Part shown: one piece after another, positions 1 to 10,156 of the stretch
How positions within the stretch are numbered: the stretch's first letter is position 1
Layout of the letters: every line of letters begins with the position of its first letter
Program-made: the position numbers and the translations under genes
The notes under the pieces: model-generated
What the model saw: only the letters and a program-made list of their open reading frames with translations
Told to the model about the DNA's origin: nothing
Database searches by the model: none
Assembly (NCBI GenBank): GCA_021495925.1
Contig: JAKEKT010000008.1
Span: 552,447-616,446 of the forward strand
DNA length: 64,000 nt
Source: Diplodia intermedia
Lineage: Eukaryota > Ascomycota > Dothideomycetes > Botryosphaeriales > Botryosphaeriaceae
Reading direction: 5' to 3'

Positions 1-1164
1 CCACACCAGGCGCTCGCCGACGATGGACATGGTCAGGCCGAAGACGTTGACGACCAGGTCATTGCGGTGGTCGATGAAGAAGACATGGGCGGCGGGATAG
101 CGGCGGAAGGCGAAGCAGTAGCAGAAGAGGCAGAACTTGGCGCCGATGGCCAGCGCCACGCACACCAGCGGCACCAGCTTCAGATGGCCGTCGGTGCGCG
201 CGCCCTCGCCCAGCGCCCTGGCCGACTCGACCAGCAGCTGCACGGCGACGGTCGTCATCAGCGCGCAGAACAGGATGATGCCCACCGTCTCGATGCGGCG
301 GCGGCCGACGGGGTACTTGACCGGGTTGGGCTTGTTGGCCAGCCGCGACGTGACCAGCATCACGACCGACGAGACCAGGTCCATGAAGGCGTCGGCGGCC
401 GTGGCGAACAGCGACAGCGACCCCGTGGTGACGGCGGCGAACAGCTGGATGCAGAACAGGCAGAAGTTGACCACGAACGAGGCGTTGACGGCGAACTTGA
501 CCTTGGCGCCGTTCTTCTCCTGGTCCTCCTGGTGCAGGCGCTCCTCGTCGCCGCTCTGCAGCAGCTCGTCGATCAGCTCGTTCTGCTTCTCGTAGAACGA
601 CTCGACCTTGCGCGCGCGCGACCGCTTCCACAGCCCGCGCGACGCTTTGATCTCGGGGCGCGACATGGCTTCGTTCTTGCGCGCTGCCAGTCCGAACGGA
701 TCGGGCCCGTAGTGGTCCTCGACTCCGATGGATGCTTCCTCGTCCCGCATGGAGGCGTCGGCTTGGCTTGGCCGCGGCGGGCCGGGCTTGGGTTGGGCGC
801 TGTCGACGGCCGAGGGCTGGCTGGGCTGGCTGGGAGAAGGCGCGTCGCTTTCAGGCACGGAATCCACGTGCTGAACTGCGGGGGAAGGCGGCTCTGGCTT
901 GGATTCGGACTCGGCAGGCGGCGCCTGGGTGTGGACGGGGCTGGCAGGCACGGCTCCCAGGGTGTGCTGCGCGCTCACCCGGCGAAGGTTTGCCGCTGCT
1001 GCAGAATGCTCCGACGCCTCGGACGCCCTCCTCTCGAGCACGCGCACGATGGACCGCACGCTTTCGTTCCCGGATCCCGCGCGAGGCCTGCCGCCGCCCT
1101 GCGCAGGCGCCGTTGGCTGCTGGGCGGGAGTCGATGCGGCATGGTCCGTCTTGTCTGAGGCCAT
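1..1164 (-). CDS. Cation diffusion facilitator (Mn-type CDF), 3' end outside the window
   Basis: A single open exon reads leftward from the ATG at 1164 and runs off the window, so 388 N-terminal residues are seen. Residues 1 to about 210 are a long hydrophilic, Pro/Ser/Ala-rich cytosolic extension. Hydrophobic helices start near residue 222. The metal-site motifs are D258-x3-D262 (DAFMD) in TM2 and D365-x3-D369 (DHRND) in TM5. In this family D-x3-D at both places marks the manganese-transporting branch, whereas zinc carriers usually have H-x3-D. The expected role is proton-coupled export of Mn2+ (possibly Fe2+) from the cytosol into an organelle or out of the cell. The last helix and the C-terminal cytoplasmic domain are missing only because of the window edge. 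The start was chosen because it is the first ATG of this frame. Family certain, metal inferred. Confidence 0.9.
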   Translation of the reverse strand, partial: MASDKTDHAASTPAQQPTAPAQGGGRPRAGSGNESVRSIVRVLERRASEASEHSAAAANLRRVSAQHTLGAVPASPVHTQAPPAESESKPEPPSPAVQHVDSVPESDAPSPSQPSQPSAVDSAQPKPGPPRPSQADASMRDEEASIGVEDHYGPDPFGLAARKNEAMSRPEIKASRGLWKRSRARKVESFYEKQNELIDELLQSGDEERLHQEDQEKNGAKVKFAVNASFVVNFCLFCIQLFAAVTTGSLSLFATAADAFMDLVSSVVMLVTSRLANKPNPVKYPVGRRRIETVGIILFCALMTTVAVQLLVESARALGEGARTDGHLKLVPLVCVALAIGAKFCLFCYCFAFRRYPAAHVFFIDHRNDLVVNVFGLTMSIVGERLVW

Positions 1165-3087
1165 TGCGGATGAAGCTTGGACAGCTGGAAGAGACAGCTC
1201 TGGGGAGAAATGACAAACGATCAATGGGTTCCTCCACGGAGCCAGGGCTGGAAATTCAATGAGACGGGCAGGCGTGAGGGCGAAAGAGGAGCGCACGCCA
1301 TGGTTATAGTCGTGGACGAGCATTGAGGAGGAAGCTTCAGCGCATTGACGAGCTCTTGGCCGACATCATCAGCCTGGGGTGGGGTACACCGTTTTGATAG
1401 ATCTGGCCGGCTGTCATTCGCCCATGCTCCTGCGCATGAAGCACTTCCCGCTTCAGATTGACCGCCGGCGATCTAGAACTGTTTGCACTGCCCCCTTTGA
1501 CCGCAAACGAGCAAGATGTTCACCGCAAGGTTGACTTCACCCTCTCTCCACGGCTGCCTCGCAGTGACCAGCACCGGTCAAGCTGCACATGAAACACCTA
1601 CTTATCTGATCCGCGAAACGCATCGACCCCACGGCTTGGTCCTATCCCAGCTCAATAGTTGGGCGCTTGTTATTGTCGACGTTTTGCGTTTCCGTCCTGT
1701 CTCTTTTTGCGTCATGTTGACCGCATGGCTTTTCCCCAGCTTCGTCGCATCCGAGAGTCTACATCAACCGTCAGTCTGCAATACATTTCTCGACGGAGAG
1801 AACCCCCAGCTGCAAGGTGGAAATGAAGACTATATGAACAGCTCACTCACAAGCTAGCGCACTCGATTGCTTTGGTCAGCCTGCTATATTCTCACCACCA
1901 CACGTCAGCACGAGACCCACCAAATGGTTTATTCACCGTTTATGAAGCGATCTCATTGACGCTGCAGGGCATATCGGGCGTTTAGTCGTGCCATAGTACG
2001 CATTGTGCGTTGCGGGAGTCGGTGGAGGATACATTTAGCTCGGGACAAAAGCTGGGGCCGATGTAAGATGGAGGACCCTGATGAAAGCGACGCCGCGGCT
2101 CTGGACACGTGCGAAGGGATGGGATGTGGCTTTGCGTGGCCAATCCCATGCCGAGCCACGATGGATCAATGCAAGCTGCATTTAGATGAGTGTTCTGCTC
2201 GTTCTCCGGCTCAACCTGAATCAAGGGGCGGCAAGCTCCTCAGAAGGGACAGAATGGGAGAGCCGATGGCTGAATTCAATGCTTTTTCCCTTGCTTCGGG
2301 ATCGAGTCTCCAATTCATGGCGTCGCCGTCGCCTGTGCGTCCTGGTTGGGCGAGCAAGCTGGCCTATTGGAGCAGCGAAAGAGTCGGGTTGCGGAGAACC
2401 TTGAGCCACGGCCCCAACATCCCGAGCCTGCCACGATGCCTGTACAACTGCACGCTCAACCTTACAGCAACTGCAACCCATCTCAAATGTCCAATAGCTG
2501 GCTTGCAATTCCGCCCCAGCCCCAGCGTGATGTGCTCGACCACTTGGCGTTGGAGAACCGAACCGCCTTCCCGTCGTACAGATCCACTTGCCGTCGGGAA
2601 GCCGACCTCGCCTTTGTCGCTTAAGCCCTGCCGCTCATGGCTTAATCATCCTTCTTACATGGCGCACGGCGCCTCCCACCCGGACAACACACCGTCGGAT
2701 ACAGTCAGCGTCAGCCGAACCCGGCTTGACCACTACGATAGGTTGCATCCCTGAACGCAGGCCGTTGATCATTTCCGACCCTTTGGTCTCACTGTCAGCC
2801 ATCCCTGCCGTGTGTGGTCCTGATAGGCACTCTCTGGGGAGCATTTGGACGTTCTTGGTTACTCTCTTGTGGCTCTCGCACACACAGCAATTGGCTCCCC
2901 ATGTCCGATTAGACTTTGCCCAGCTTTTATTATTCGCGTCGTCTATTTATTCAAGGCATGACTGATGCCCTGCAGTCTCTTCTTTGCTCTTCTCATATAA
3001 GCTTCGCACAGCCCCGGGTGACTTGCGTCTGAGACAGCAACAAGCGTCCCTCTCAGCTCAAAGCTCTTTGCACCGTCCCTGTACACC
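1165..3087. other. Intergenic, divergent promoters of the CDF and MFS genes
   Basis: About 1.9 kb without a supportable gene. The open frames here have no recognisable domain and mostly lack an ATG. The left side is the 5' region of the cation transporter and the right side that of the MFS gene, where a TATA-like box lies at 2996-3001. Confidence 0.6.
2996..3001 (+). promoter_or_regulatory. TATA-like box of MFS gene 1
   Basis: TATAAG lies 87-92 bp before the ATG at 3088, a normal distance for a fungal core promoter. Assigned from sequence and position only. Confidence 0.35.
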
Positions 3088-4848
3088 ATGACCGCGTCGC
3101 CCGAGAAGCAAGCGGCATCCAGACTCAGTGCGCCGGCGCCCTCTGAGCTCGAGCGTGGCCTGTCAACCTCCAACTCGGAGGAGCTCGTCCTCGCCAAGGA
3201 CGGGACCGTGCTTGTTCCTCAGCCTTCGTCGAATTCAGAAGATCCCCTGAATTGGAGCTGGACCAAGAAACATGTTGTCCTCTGTGCTTTGATTCCCGGC
3301 TGTCTTCTGTCCGATTGGGCTTTGACATGGGGCTCTGTCCTATTCCAGCTGCAAGCTCCAGAATGGTAGGTGACTGCACTCTTCCTTGTGACTTACCGGC
3401 ATTCGGCTAACGTGGTTCCGCAGGCGTATGTCCGTACAGGCGGTTTCTCAATCCATGAGCCCCGGCATATTTATGCAAGGACCCGGTGGAATTCTTGCTG
3501 TACCCTTGTGCCAGCGCTACGGACGGTAATGAAAGCGCCCCGTCCGTGATACACTTTACTGACATGCCCCGCCAGGCTTCCGGTCCTCTTCTGGTCTCAG
3601 TTCCTGTCACTCATCGTCACTATTGGAGCCACTTTCGCCGACAGCTACGCCTCTTTCACGGCGATGCGTACGCTCCAGGGGTTCTTCGGCGCCGCCCCTC
3701 AGGTCATCGGCCTGTCCATGATCCACGACATGTTCTTCTTCCATGAGCGGGCCCGGAAGATCAATATCTGGGCCGCCTCCTTCCTGATTGGGCCGTACCT
3801 TGGCCCCTTCATCTCCAGCTTGATCATCTCGAAGCTCAACTGGCGCGAAGACTTCGGCGTGCTCGCCGGATTCTACGGCCTGAGTGTGCTGATGGTCGTG
3901 TTCCTCGGCGAAGAGACTCTCTACGAAAGGAACGTGTCAGAGAAGCCCAAGGACAGGTCGATTGTTCAGCATATATCTTCTCTGCTCGGGATCGAAGGCG
4001 CACGCGTGAAAGGGCGTCCGGGGCTCTGGACGGTAACAAAGCATCAATACTCACTGCTTGCGAGGCCATACCTGTTCGCTCCCAGTAAGTAAACGCATAT
4101 GTTTTCCCGATGCCACCGAACACCCCCAACTGACATCCCGTTCAGCTGCTCTCTTTGTCATGCCGCTCACCATGTGGACGATTGGCCTTGTATCCACAAT
4201 CTCGCAATTCGTTCTACCGCCAGTACAAGCTGGCGGCTACGGCTTCTCTTACGTCGCGCTGGCCATGATCCACTTCGCTCCAATGATTGGGACCATCATA
4301 GCCGAGCTCTGGGGCCACTGGTTCAACGACTTCATTGCCACTCGCTACATGAAGCGCCACGGCGGTACGCACCTGCCGGAGAACCGCTTGAACGGTGTCT
4401 ACATCCCTGTCATCATTGGTGTGGGCGGCCTGGTCCTCTTCGGTGAGACGTTGCAGCACCAACTGAGCTGGGTTGGCCTTGCATTTGGATGGGTGAGCTT
4501 CTCCATCAGAGGCGATGAGATAGAAGGATCGTAGCCACTGACACCAGCAAACAGGGAATGACTTGCTTCGCGACACTGGGCGGCATGACGGCCATCTCGG
4601 CGTACGTGCTCGACTGTTTCCCGCACCACGCCGCCTTGGCCTCGGCCTGGATCAACTTTTGGCGCGTTGTTGGCGGCTTCACGGTGCTCTACTTCCAGCT
4701 CGACTGGGTGCATCTCAACGGACCCGCCGTCGCCTTTGGGTGCCAGGCGGCCGTCATTGCCGGCGCCGCCATCATTGGCGTCGTCCCCACCCAGCTCTGG
4801 GGTGCGCGCTGGAGGGCCAAGTGGCCGGCGCCTGTGCCGGAGAACTAG
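3088..4848 (+). CDS. MFS transporter, DHA1-like
   Basis: Five exons (3088-3365, 3424-3525, 3576-4084, 4146-4492, 4555-4848) join in phase to 509 aa. The first about 45 residues are hydrophilic, followed by SEDPLNWSWTKKH, the usual fungal MFS lead-in to TM1. The loop after TM2 carries the motif-A relative CQRYGRLPVL, and TM4 contains RTLQGFFGAAPQVIG. About 12 hydrophobic segments follow, with a central loop rich in K/R/E near ERNVSEKPKDRS. It should be a proton-coupled plasma-membrane exporter or importer of a small organic molecule; the substrate cannot be read from sequence. The introns are 47-62 bp. It heads a run of five membrane or secreted protein genes. Family sure, substrate unknown. 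Confidence 0.88.
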
Positions 4849-5364
4849 CGAATCTGCCCAATGTAGGGATGGGTTGGTGGTGCTGGATAAAGGGTTTGGG
4901 TGGGGTTGCCAGATGCGTCATGGACAGACACTTGGCTAGTTAGGACTCGAAGGGATAATCCGAATGGTAACAACTCCTTCGTCTATTGGTGACAGAAATC
5001 TGGTCAGAGATGGGAATAACGTGCATCTCGGCCCTTGCCACACATGGCTATCTGCCATGTCCTGACCTCGTCAATGGGAAAGCTTTGCTTTCCGCAAATA
5101 ATAATTTAGGTGACTGCATACGATTGACAGTTCGATCGAGGTCATGTTCTTGTCATTGGGATGATGAATTCCCTTGCCCGGTTCTGGAGAATCCGTTGCA
5201 AGGGTGTCAATCCACTCAGTGGGGGATCGCTCCTCTCACCCTCACATTCCTACAATCCCGACTATCTGGATCGAAAACCATGGTAATCTTGATGCGGAAG
5301 CGCAAACTCGGTAGCGCTTTTTCTTTTTTTTTTCCCTTTCCATCGACCTTTTCTTTTTGATCAT

Positions 5365-5402
5365 CCGCGGAGAAGCTTCCGCGGAGAGGCTTCCGCGAAC
5401 GG
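5365..5402. repeat. 14-bp tandem repeat
   Basis: Two 14-bp units, CCGCGGAGAAGCTT and CCGCGGAGAGGCTT, stand side by side and are followed by a partial third beginning CCGCG. It directly follows a T/C-rich tract about 400 bp before the start of the secreted protein gene. Function unknown. Confidence 0.7.
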
Positions 5403-5666
5403 CGATGCCACATTGCCGGGTCCGTTGCGCACTTGGTATACTCCCGCCTGATGCTAACGCAGACTTACTCCATTTCCATATGGCTGTACATCATGACAGC
5501 CTCCGGGAGGTGGTTCCGGAGCTTCCAGCACCCTCGAGTGCAGTGTAGAGGGGGCTGGTTTCGCATGCCATAGCCACCTGGGAAACCAATGTGTCTAGGT
5601 TTGTGACGCATTCTTCGGTGTTGGATGCGGTGGAATGACTCCATACTTTCGCTTCTCCTCAACATG

Positions 5667-5672
5667 TATAAG
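5667..5672 (+). promoter_or_regulatory. TATA-like box of the PAN-like gene
   Basis: TATAAG lies about 115 bp before the chosen ATG at 5784. Its position also argues that the in-frame ATGs at 5625 and 5664 lie upstream of the transcript start. Confidence 0.3.
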
Positions 5673-5783
5673 AATCGCCAAGGATGCAGCTTTGTTGCAG
5701 CAGCATCACAGTCGCTCCGATACACACTCGCTGTACCCTGTGCAGCCATCCTCACTGTCTTTGAGACATCGCCGAGTGTCACG

Positions 5784-6970
5784 ATGCGCGGCTCCTCCCT
5801 CCTGCTCGCTCTGAGTGGCCTCTACGCTGCGAGCGTATCGGCCCAAAGCTGTGAGCGCCAATACTCCCTAGTCGCAGACTGGGTCGAAGGCTACCAACCG
5901 GCCACCAGCTGGTGCGCCGCGAGGTATGGGGTCCCGAGGACTACAGTCGTCGCCGTGCAGACCATCCGACTCCAGCAGAAGCGCTCTCTCCCCACCCAAA
6001 TCTTCGCCGGCGTCGGGCTTGACAACAAGCCGCGCCCCGACGAGGACGAGCCGCTCCTCCTCCAAAAGAGGCAGAGCAGCTCCTTGTCCAGGGCGCAGTT
6101 CTACTACGACCTCATGAACCAGCAGAGCAGGAGCGCGTGGGTGCAGGGCGTCTGCGCGTGCATCGTCGAGCCGGTGACCAGGACGATCACTTCCAGGATC
6201 ACGCTGGCGCCTGTAAGTTTCGCCCCTACGTCCTTCCTACCTTTGCTCGTCGGGCGCGCGGCTGACTCTCTCCCTAGACCGTCAGGGCAACGACCACGGC
6301 GAGGACCTCTACGTCCAGCACCAGCACCAGCACATCCATCCGGTCAAGCTCCACCTCGTCCACCCTGCGGACCTCGACCTCGAGCCTCCCGGTGTCGTTG
6401 CCCAGGTCTACCACCTTAGCACCGCCTTCCGTCCCTCCCCCCTCAACTGTTCTGCCTCCACCCTCGAGCTCTGTTGCGCCGCCGCCGCCGCCACCTCCTC
6501 CTCCTCCACCCTCAGCCGTTCCACCTCAGTCCTCCACCTCTGCTGCACCGCCGCCGCCACCACCTCCTCCTCCCCCTCCCCCACCATCGGACACCCAGTC
6601 CCAGCCCTCGGATGTCTCTCCCCCTCCGCCACCAGTGCCGGGCTTCCTCGACCAGGCCGGCTGCGCCGAAGGCTACTACGCGGGCACGGGTGCGTGCCTG
6701 TGCGGCTACAACATGCTGTGCGGGTGGACGGGCAACTGCGGCCCCGCGGACGAGACGGTGGTGACGCCGACGACCTCGTGGCAGGCCTGCGCCGAGCAGT
6801 GCGACAACAACAGCGACTGCACCGCCTGGGCCTACAGCTACGACACCAACCTGTGCACCGAGATCACGGATCTGAACTGTAGCACGGACCTTTTCCAGGC
6901 GGTCGCGGATCCGAACTCGGCACTGGGCGTCTATTCAGGTGGTGACTGTGCGGGTGTGTGTTTGATTTGA
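5784..6970 (+). CDS. Secreted protein with Ser/Thr- and polyproline-rich stalk and PAN/apple-like domain
   Basis: Two exons (5784-6212 and 6278-6970, 65-bp intron, phase 0) give 373 aa. Residues 1-20 form a signal peptide ending SVSAQ, which fixes this start over upstream in-frame ATGs. An N-terminal cysteine-containing region is followed by a dibasic QKR site near residue 96, a possible Kex2 cut. Residues 144-190 are almost all S/T/R, a likely O-glycosylated stalk. Proline runs of 11 (211-221) and 13 (234-246) precede a cysteine-rich C-terminal domain (about 265-373). Its pattern of W-x3-CAEQC followed by DCTAWAY resembles the PAN/apple fold that binds carbohydrate or protein. There is no catalytic motif and no GPI signal. 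Likely cell-wall-associated or secreted. The PAN assignment is by cysteine spacing only. Confidence 0.75.
6479..6586 (+). repeat. Two polyproline codon runs
   Basis: Uninterrupted proline runs of 11 codons (6479-6511) and 13 codons (6548-6586) use mixed CCG, CCA, CCT and CCC codons, separated by a short S/A/Q linker. Both lie in the stalk of the secreted PAN-like protein. Confidence 0.85.
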
Positions 6971-7105
6971 TGAGGATTTGGGGCTGGAATGTGATGGGGG
7001 TGGGGCTGGGAGATGGGGGAAATGATGGCTCCGGAGGAAAACAAAGCGATGGTAGAACGTCTTATTTTCTTCTTTTTTCAAGGTAGTGAACAGCATCGTT
7101 TTCCC

Positions 7106-8891
7106 TTACGAACTCGCTTGTATCCCAACACCTGCCGTTCTCCTTCCTTCGACGAACATGACTGGCGGCGTAAAATGCTGTTTCCCGTGCACAACGTACG
7201 TGCCGCCGCTTATGGCAATCACACCCGCCCAGATGGCGGGAGCCCAATTGGCGTCGGCCGTCGTCACCGGCGTGGACGTCGGAAAGCAACTGAAGACGAT
7301 GACAAACAACGAATAGCAAAAGGCGAACGCGTTGATGGGGAGACCGAGACGGCCGAGGCTCCAGCGCGCGGGCGGGAGCTCATCACCTTTGATGCGGCGG
7401 AGCAGGACGCAGCCGATGGACAGCATGTATGTGGACAGCAGGGCGAGGAGGGAGAGCGAGACGATGATGTTGAAAGCGAGGGTGGAGCCCAGATTCACCA
7501 GGCAGAGGATGCCGGCGCCGACAGAAGAAAGGTAGACGGCGTTGAAGGGGATGTCGTACTTGCGGTTCATCTAGTTGAATGACATGTTAGTAGTCGATGA
7601 AAGCGCTCAACAAGAGCACTGGACGTACATGAGAGATCCATCCCGAGCAGGGGAACCCCTTGTCCCTTGAAAATGCCCACAATTCTCGTGAGACAGTCGC
7701 CAAAGTGGTGATATTGCCGGCGAAGATGAGTAGGAGGAGGATGATGGTCAGGAAGAGCGCGACGGCGGTTGAGCCAGTGTTGACAAAGAGGTTGAGGTAG
7801 GGGGCATCAGCCTCCAGAGTGGCTTCCAAAGGTCCAATGCAGAAGAGCATGGTGATGAGCATGACAATTCCGAGCAAGACGTTAATGACGTAGGACCACC
7901 ACATGGCGCGGGGGACGATCCAAGAGGCGTCTTCGACTTCTTCAGCTACGAATGCTTAGCTATGCCTTTGCCATCTGGCCAGCAACCACTTACAGATGTG
8001 GACGATGCTATCAGAGCCCAGGTTGCAGTACATGACGGTGACTTGGCTGATCAGGCAGGCGGTTCCCATGTTGCTCCAGCCGCCGCTGTTCACGAAAGAG
8101 GAGAAGACGTCGCTGGCCGAGTTCAGGGGGCGGCACATGGCCCAGCACACAATGGCGATGACGAAGAAGCCAAGCACGTGGGCGAACAAAGAAGCCGTCT
8201 CCAACATGGGCAGCGAGCCGGCACCGATTGTATTGAAGAAGATGGTGATGACGATGAGGGCGAGCATGATGAGGGTGGCTTGCCAACTGGTAAAGCCGAA
8301 GTCGGGGGAGATGACCTCGGCGCAGATCTCGATGAGAGTGGCAACGACGAAGCAGCTGGATGCGAAGCTCGCCAGCCAGCCCAGAGTCGACATCCACCCG
8401 GCGGAATAGCTCAGAAACTTCTGATGCTGAGGCGGGGCGAATTCGGAGACCCAATGATACTGCCCTCCGCTGGTAGCGGCCATGCTCTCCATCTCGGCGA
8501 GGGAGGCGACAATGGTGGCGTAGCAGGTAACGGTGCCGATGAAGGTCCAGAAGAGGCCTGCAAAACCTCCGTTGATGAAGCCTGCGGAGAGAGAGCTGGC
8601 ATTGGCTCGTCAACAGATGGGAAACGGGCCAAGGCAAGGAAGGCGGCATACACTAGTACGAATTCCCAGGTCGCCATATAGATGGATACAAACCCGAGAG
8701 TTGCCAGAAAGCCGAAGTTCCGCTGTCGGCCGAGTTAGATGGGACAGGGCGCGGGAGGGATGCTGATGCTGGTTGGTACACACCTTGAATTCCTGCTTCT
8801 TCCCCAGGCGCTGCATGTCGCGCACATCATTGGTCGTGTCGCCCCAGCCGCCATGGCCAACGACCTTCTTCTCGGTCGATTCGATGTCCAT
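7106..8891 (-). CDS. Amino acid/choline-type permease (APC superfamily)
   Basis: Five exons on the minus strand (8784-8891, 8652-8722, 7994-8595, 7629-7945, 7106-7570) join in phase to 520 aa. The start gives an N-terminus with DMQRLGKKQEFKRNFGFL, the usual opening of the fungal amino acid/choline transporter family. TM1-TM2 read GFINGGFAGLFWTFIG, and after TM6 comes the family signature HISEEVEDASWIVPR. Twelve hydrophobic segments are expected. Members import GABA, choline, other amino acids or polyamines at the plasma membrane or vacuole; the substrate is not readable. The second intron ends at 8596: the nearer CAG in the Leu/Ser-coding stretch would break the frame. It ends 135 bp from the convergent secreted-protein gene and starts divergently to the NIS1-like gene. 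Confidence 0.88.
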
Positions 8892-9138
8892 GGTGCTGGC
8901 AAAGGGACAGCGAAGGTGGTTGTTGCAGATGGGAGCGAAGTCCAGCGTGCATTTAAACGCAAGAGACGCCTGCCTATCGGAGAATAGACAGGCGGATCAG
9001 CCACTGATAAGAGAAGCGGCCAATCAACGCTGCGTGTCGCGTGGAGCCATCTTTGTGGAGGAAAGATAGATTCGCATGTTTGGGCTGTTCCAGACCCACA
9101 GGCGCGGGACGGCATGGTGGTGGGTGTTGTGCGCGAGT

Positions 9139-9182
9139 GGGGGAGGGGAGTGGGGGAGGGTGAGGGTGAGTGCGGGTGCGGG
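9139..9182 (+). repeat. G-run tract, possible G-quadruplex
   Basis: Seven runs of three to five G are separated by one to four bases, from GGGGGAGGGGAGTGGGGGAG through GGTGAGGGTGAGTGCGGGTG. This satisfies the usual G3+ quadruplex pattern on the + strand within the shared promoter region. Confidence 0.6.
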
Positions 9183-9656
9183 TGCTTGGCCTCGGCAGTC
9201 CCTTCCTGTTCCTGTGAGTTGCACAATGGTTAGCGCCTCCCCCGTCAGCAGAACCGGTCCAATCAGGCCACGCCGCCAAACACGACAAGCAGTCTCGTCT
9301 CCACGATCCTTTTCCGACGCCAATGCTACCCTCTTGGCTCTCCCAGCCAAGCAGCGACCAGTCCTTCTACCCCGCAGGATCCAGCCTACCGGGAACGCCC
9401 CAGAATAGCAACACCATGTCACGTCACACCACACCGGCCACTGCCAGTACTTGAGCGACGCAGGTCGACTTTTCGCATCGCTGCGCCACCGACGCCGATT
9501 CCGCGACTTCCTGTCAGCGATGCTAGATCCTTCCCTCCGTCTTCACGTCCGTGTCTGAGCATTGCAACCCTACGATGCAGAAGTGAGCTCGTACGGCCGC
9601 CCGCATGTGCGAGGGAGCCACCGGCTTGTCGCATCGCATTCCCTTGGGCCAGCAGG

Positions 9657-9662
9657 TATAAA
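9657..9662 (+). promoter_or_regulatory. TATA box of the NIS1-like gene
   Basis: TATAAA lies 66-71 bp before the ATG at 9728, as expected for a strongly inducible effector-type gene. Confidence 0.5.
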
Positions 9663-9727
9663 GCCGGCAACAGGACTGCGCTGCTCTCTTCTTCCGCCAT
9701 CATCACCAAGCCAGACGACAATCGAAA

Positions 9728-10156
9728 ATGCGCACCACCACCATCCTCGCCGCCGCGCTTCCCGTGCTCGGAGCCTCCGCCCGCCTCGTCGGCGTCAAAG
9801 TCCCCTCGACCATTGCCCCTGGCGACACATTCACCGCCATCATGATCAACGAGATCTACATCCAGTCCGTCTACGATGTCGCCGTCGCCTTCGGCATCGA
9901 TGTGCCTCCCGGCCACGATGGCTACATCGGCCAAGTCGTCGGCTCTCAGTACCTGGGCCCCGCTCTGTCCAACCAGCGCCAGAACCTCAACCTGACCGTC
10001 ACCATGCCATCCTCGGTCCAGAAGGGCTCCGATCAGGTCTTCTACGCCGCGCTGTACAGCCTGTATGGTGTCAGCTCCGGCCCCACCATCTCCACCTACA
10101 ACGTCACGACCACGATTGGAGATGTCACTTCGGACGACTATGTCAGCAGCCTGTAG
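9728..10156 (+). CDS. NIS1: NIS1-like secreted effector
   Basis: Intronless, 142 aa. Residues 1-18 are a signal peptide ending ASA before RLVGVKVPSTIAPGDTF. The mature protein is all small beta-prone segments with EIYIQSVYDVAVAFGID, GSQYLGPALSNQ and a C-terminal TTIGDVTSDDYVSSL. These match my recollection of the NIS1 family, first described from Colletotrichum as necrosis-inducing secreted protein 1. Family members are core fungal effectors reported to act on plant BAK1/BIK1 immune kinases. The mature part has no cysteine, unlike most small effectors. It is placed between a permease (divergent) and an MFS gene. A TATA box lies about 70 bp upstream. Family assignment fairly sure; activity in this organism is inferred. 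Confidence 0.82.
   Translation: MRTTTILAAALPVLGASARLVGVKVPSTIAPGDTFTAIMINEIYIQSVYDVAVAFGIDVPPGHDGYIGQVVGSQYLGPALSNQRQNLNLTVTMPSSVQKGSDQVFYAALYSLYGVSSGPTISTYNVTTTIGDVTSDDYVSSL

Larger units (their letters stand above)
4849..5783. other. Intergenic between MFS gene 1 and the secreted PAN-like gene
   Basis: No gene seen. It holds a pyrimidine tract near 5310-5358, a short GC-rich tandem repeat at 5365-5402 and a TATA-like box at 5667. Confidence 0.55.
8892..9727. other. Divergent intergenic region, permease and NIS1-like gene
   Basis: 836 bp between two divergent starts. It contains a G-run tract at 9139-9182 and a TATA box at 9657. No reading frame here has coding character. Confidence 0.6.

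Noticed and set aside
67..1158. Plus-strand 363-codon frame at the left end
   Set aside because: It is the antisense of the cation transporter; the minus strand carries the CDF motifs.
2005..2754. 249-codon open frame before MFS gene 1
   Set aside because: It starts without ATG, has no domain and random-looking composition, and another frame is open over the same DNA.
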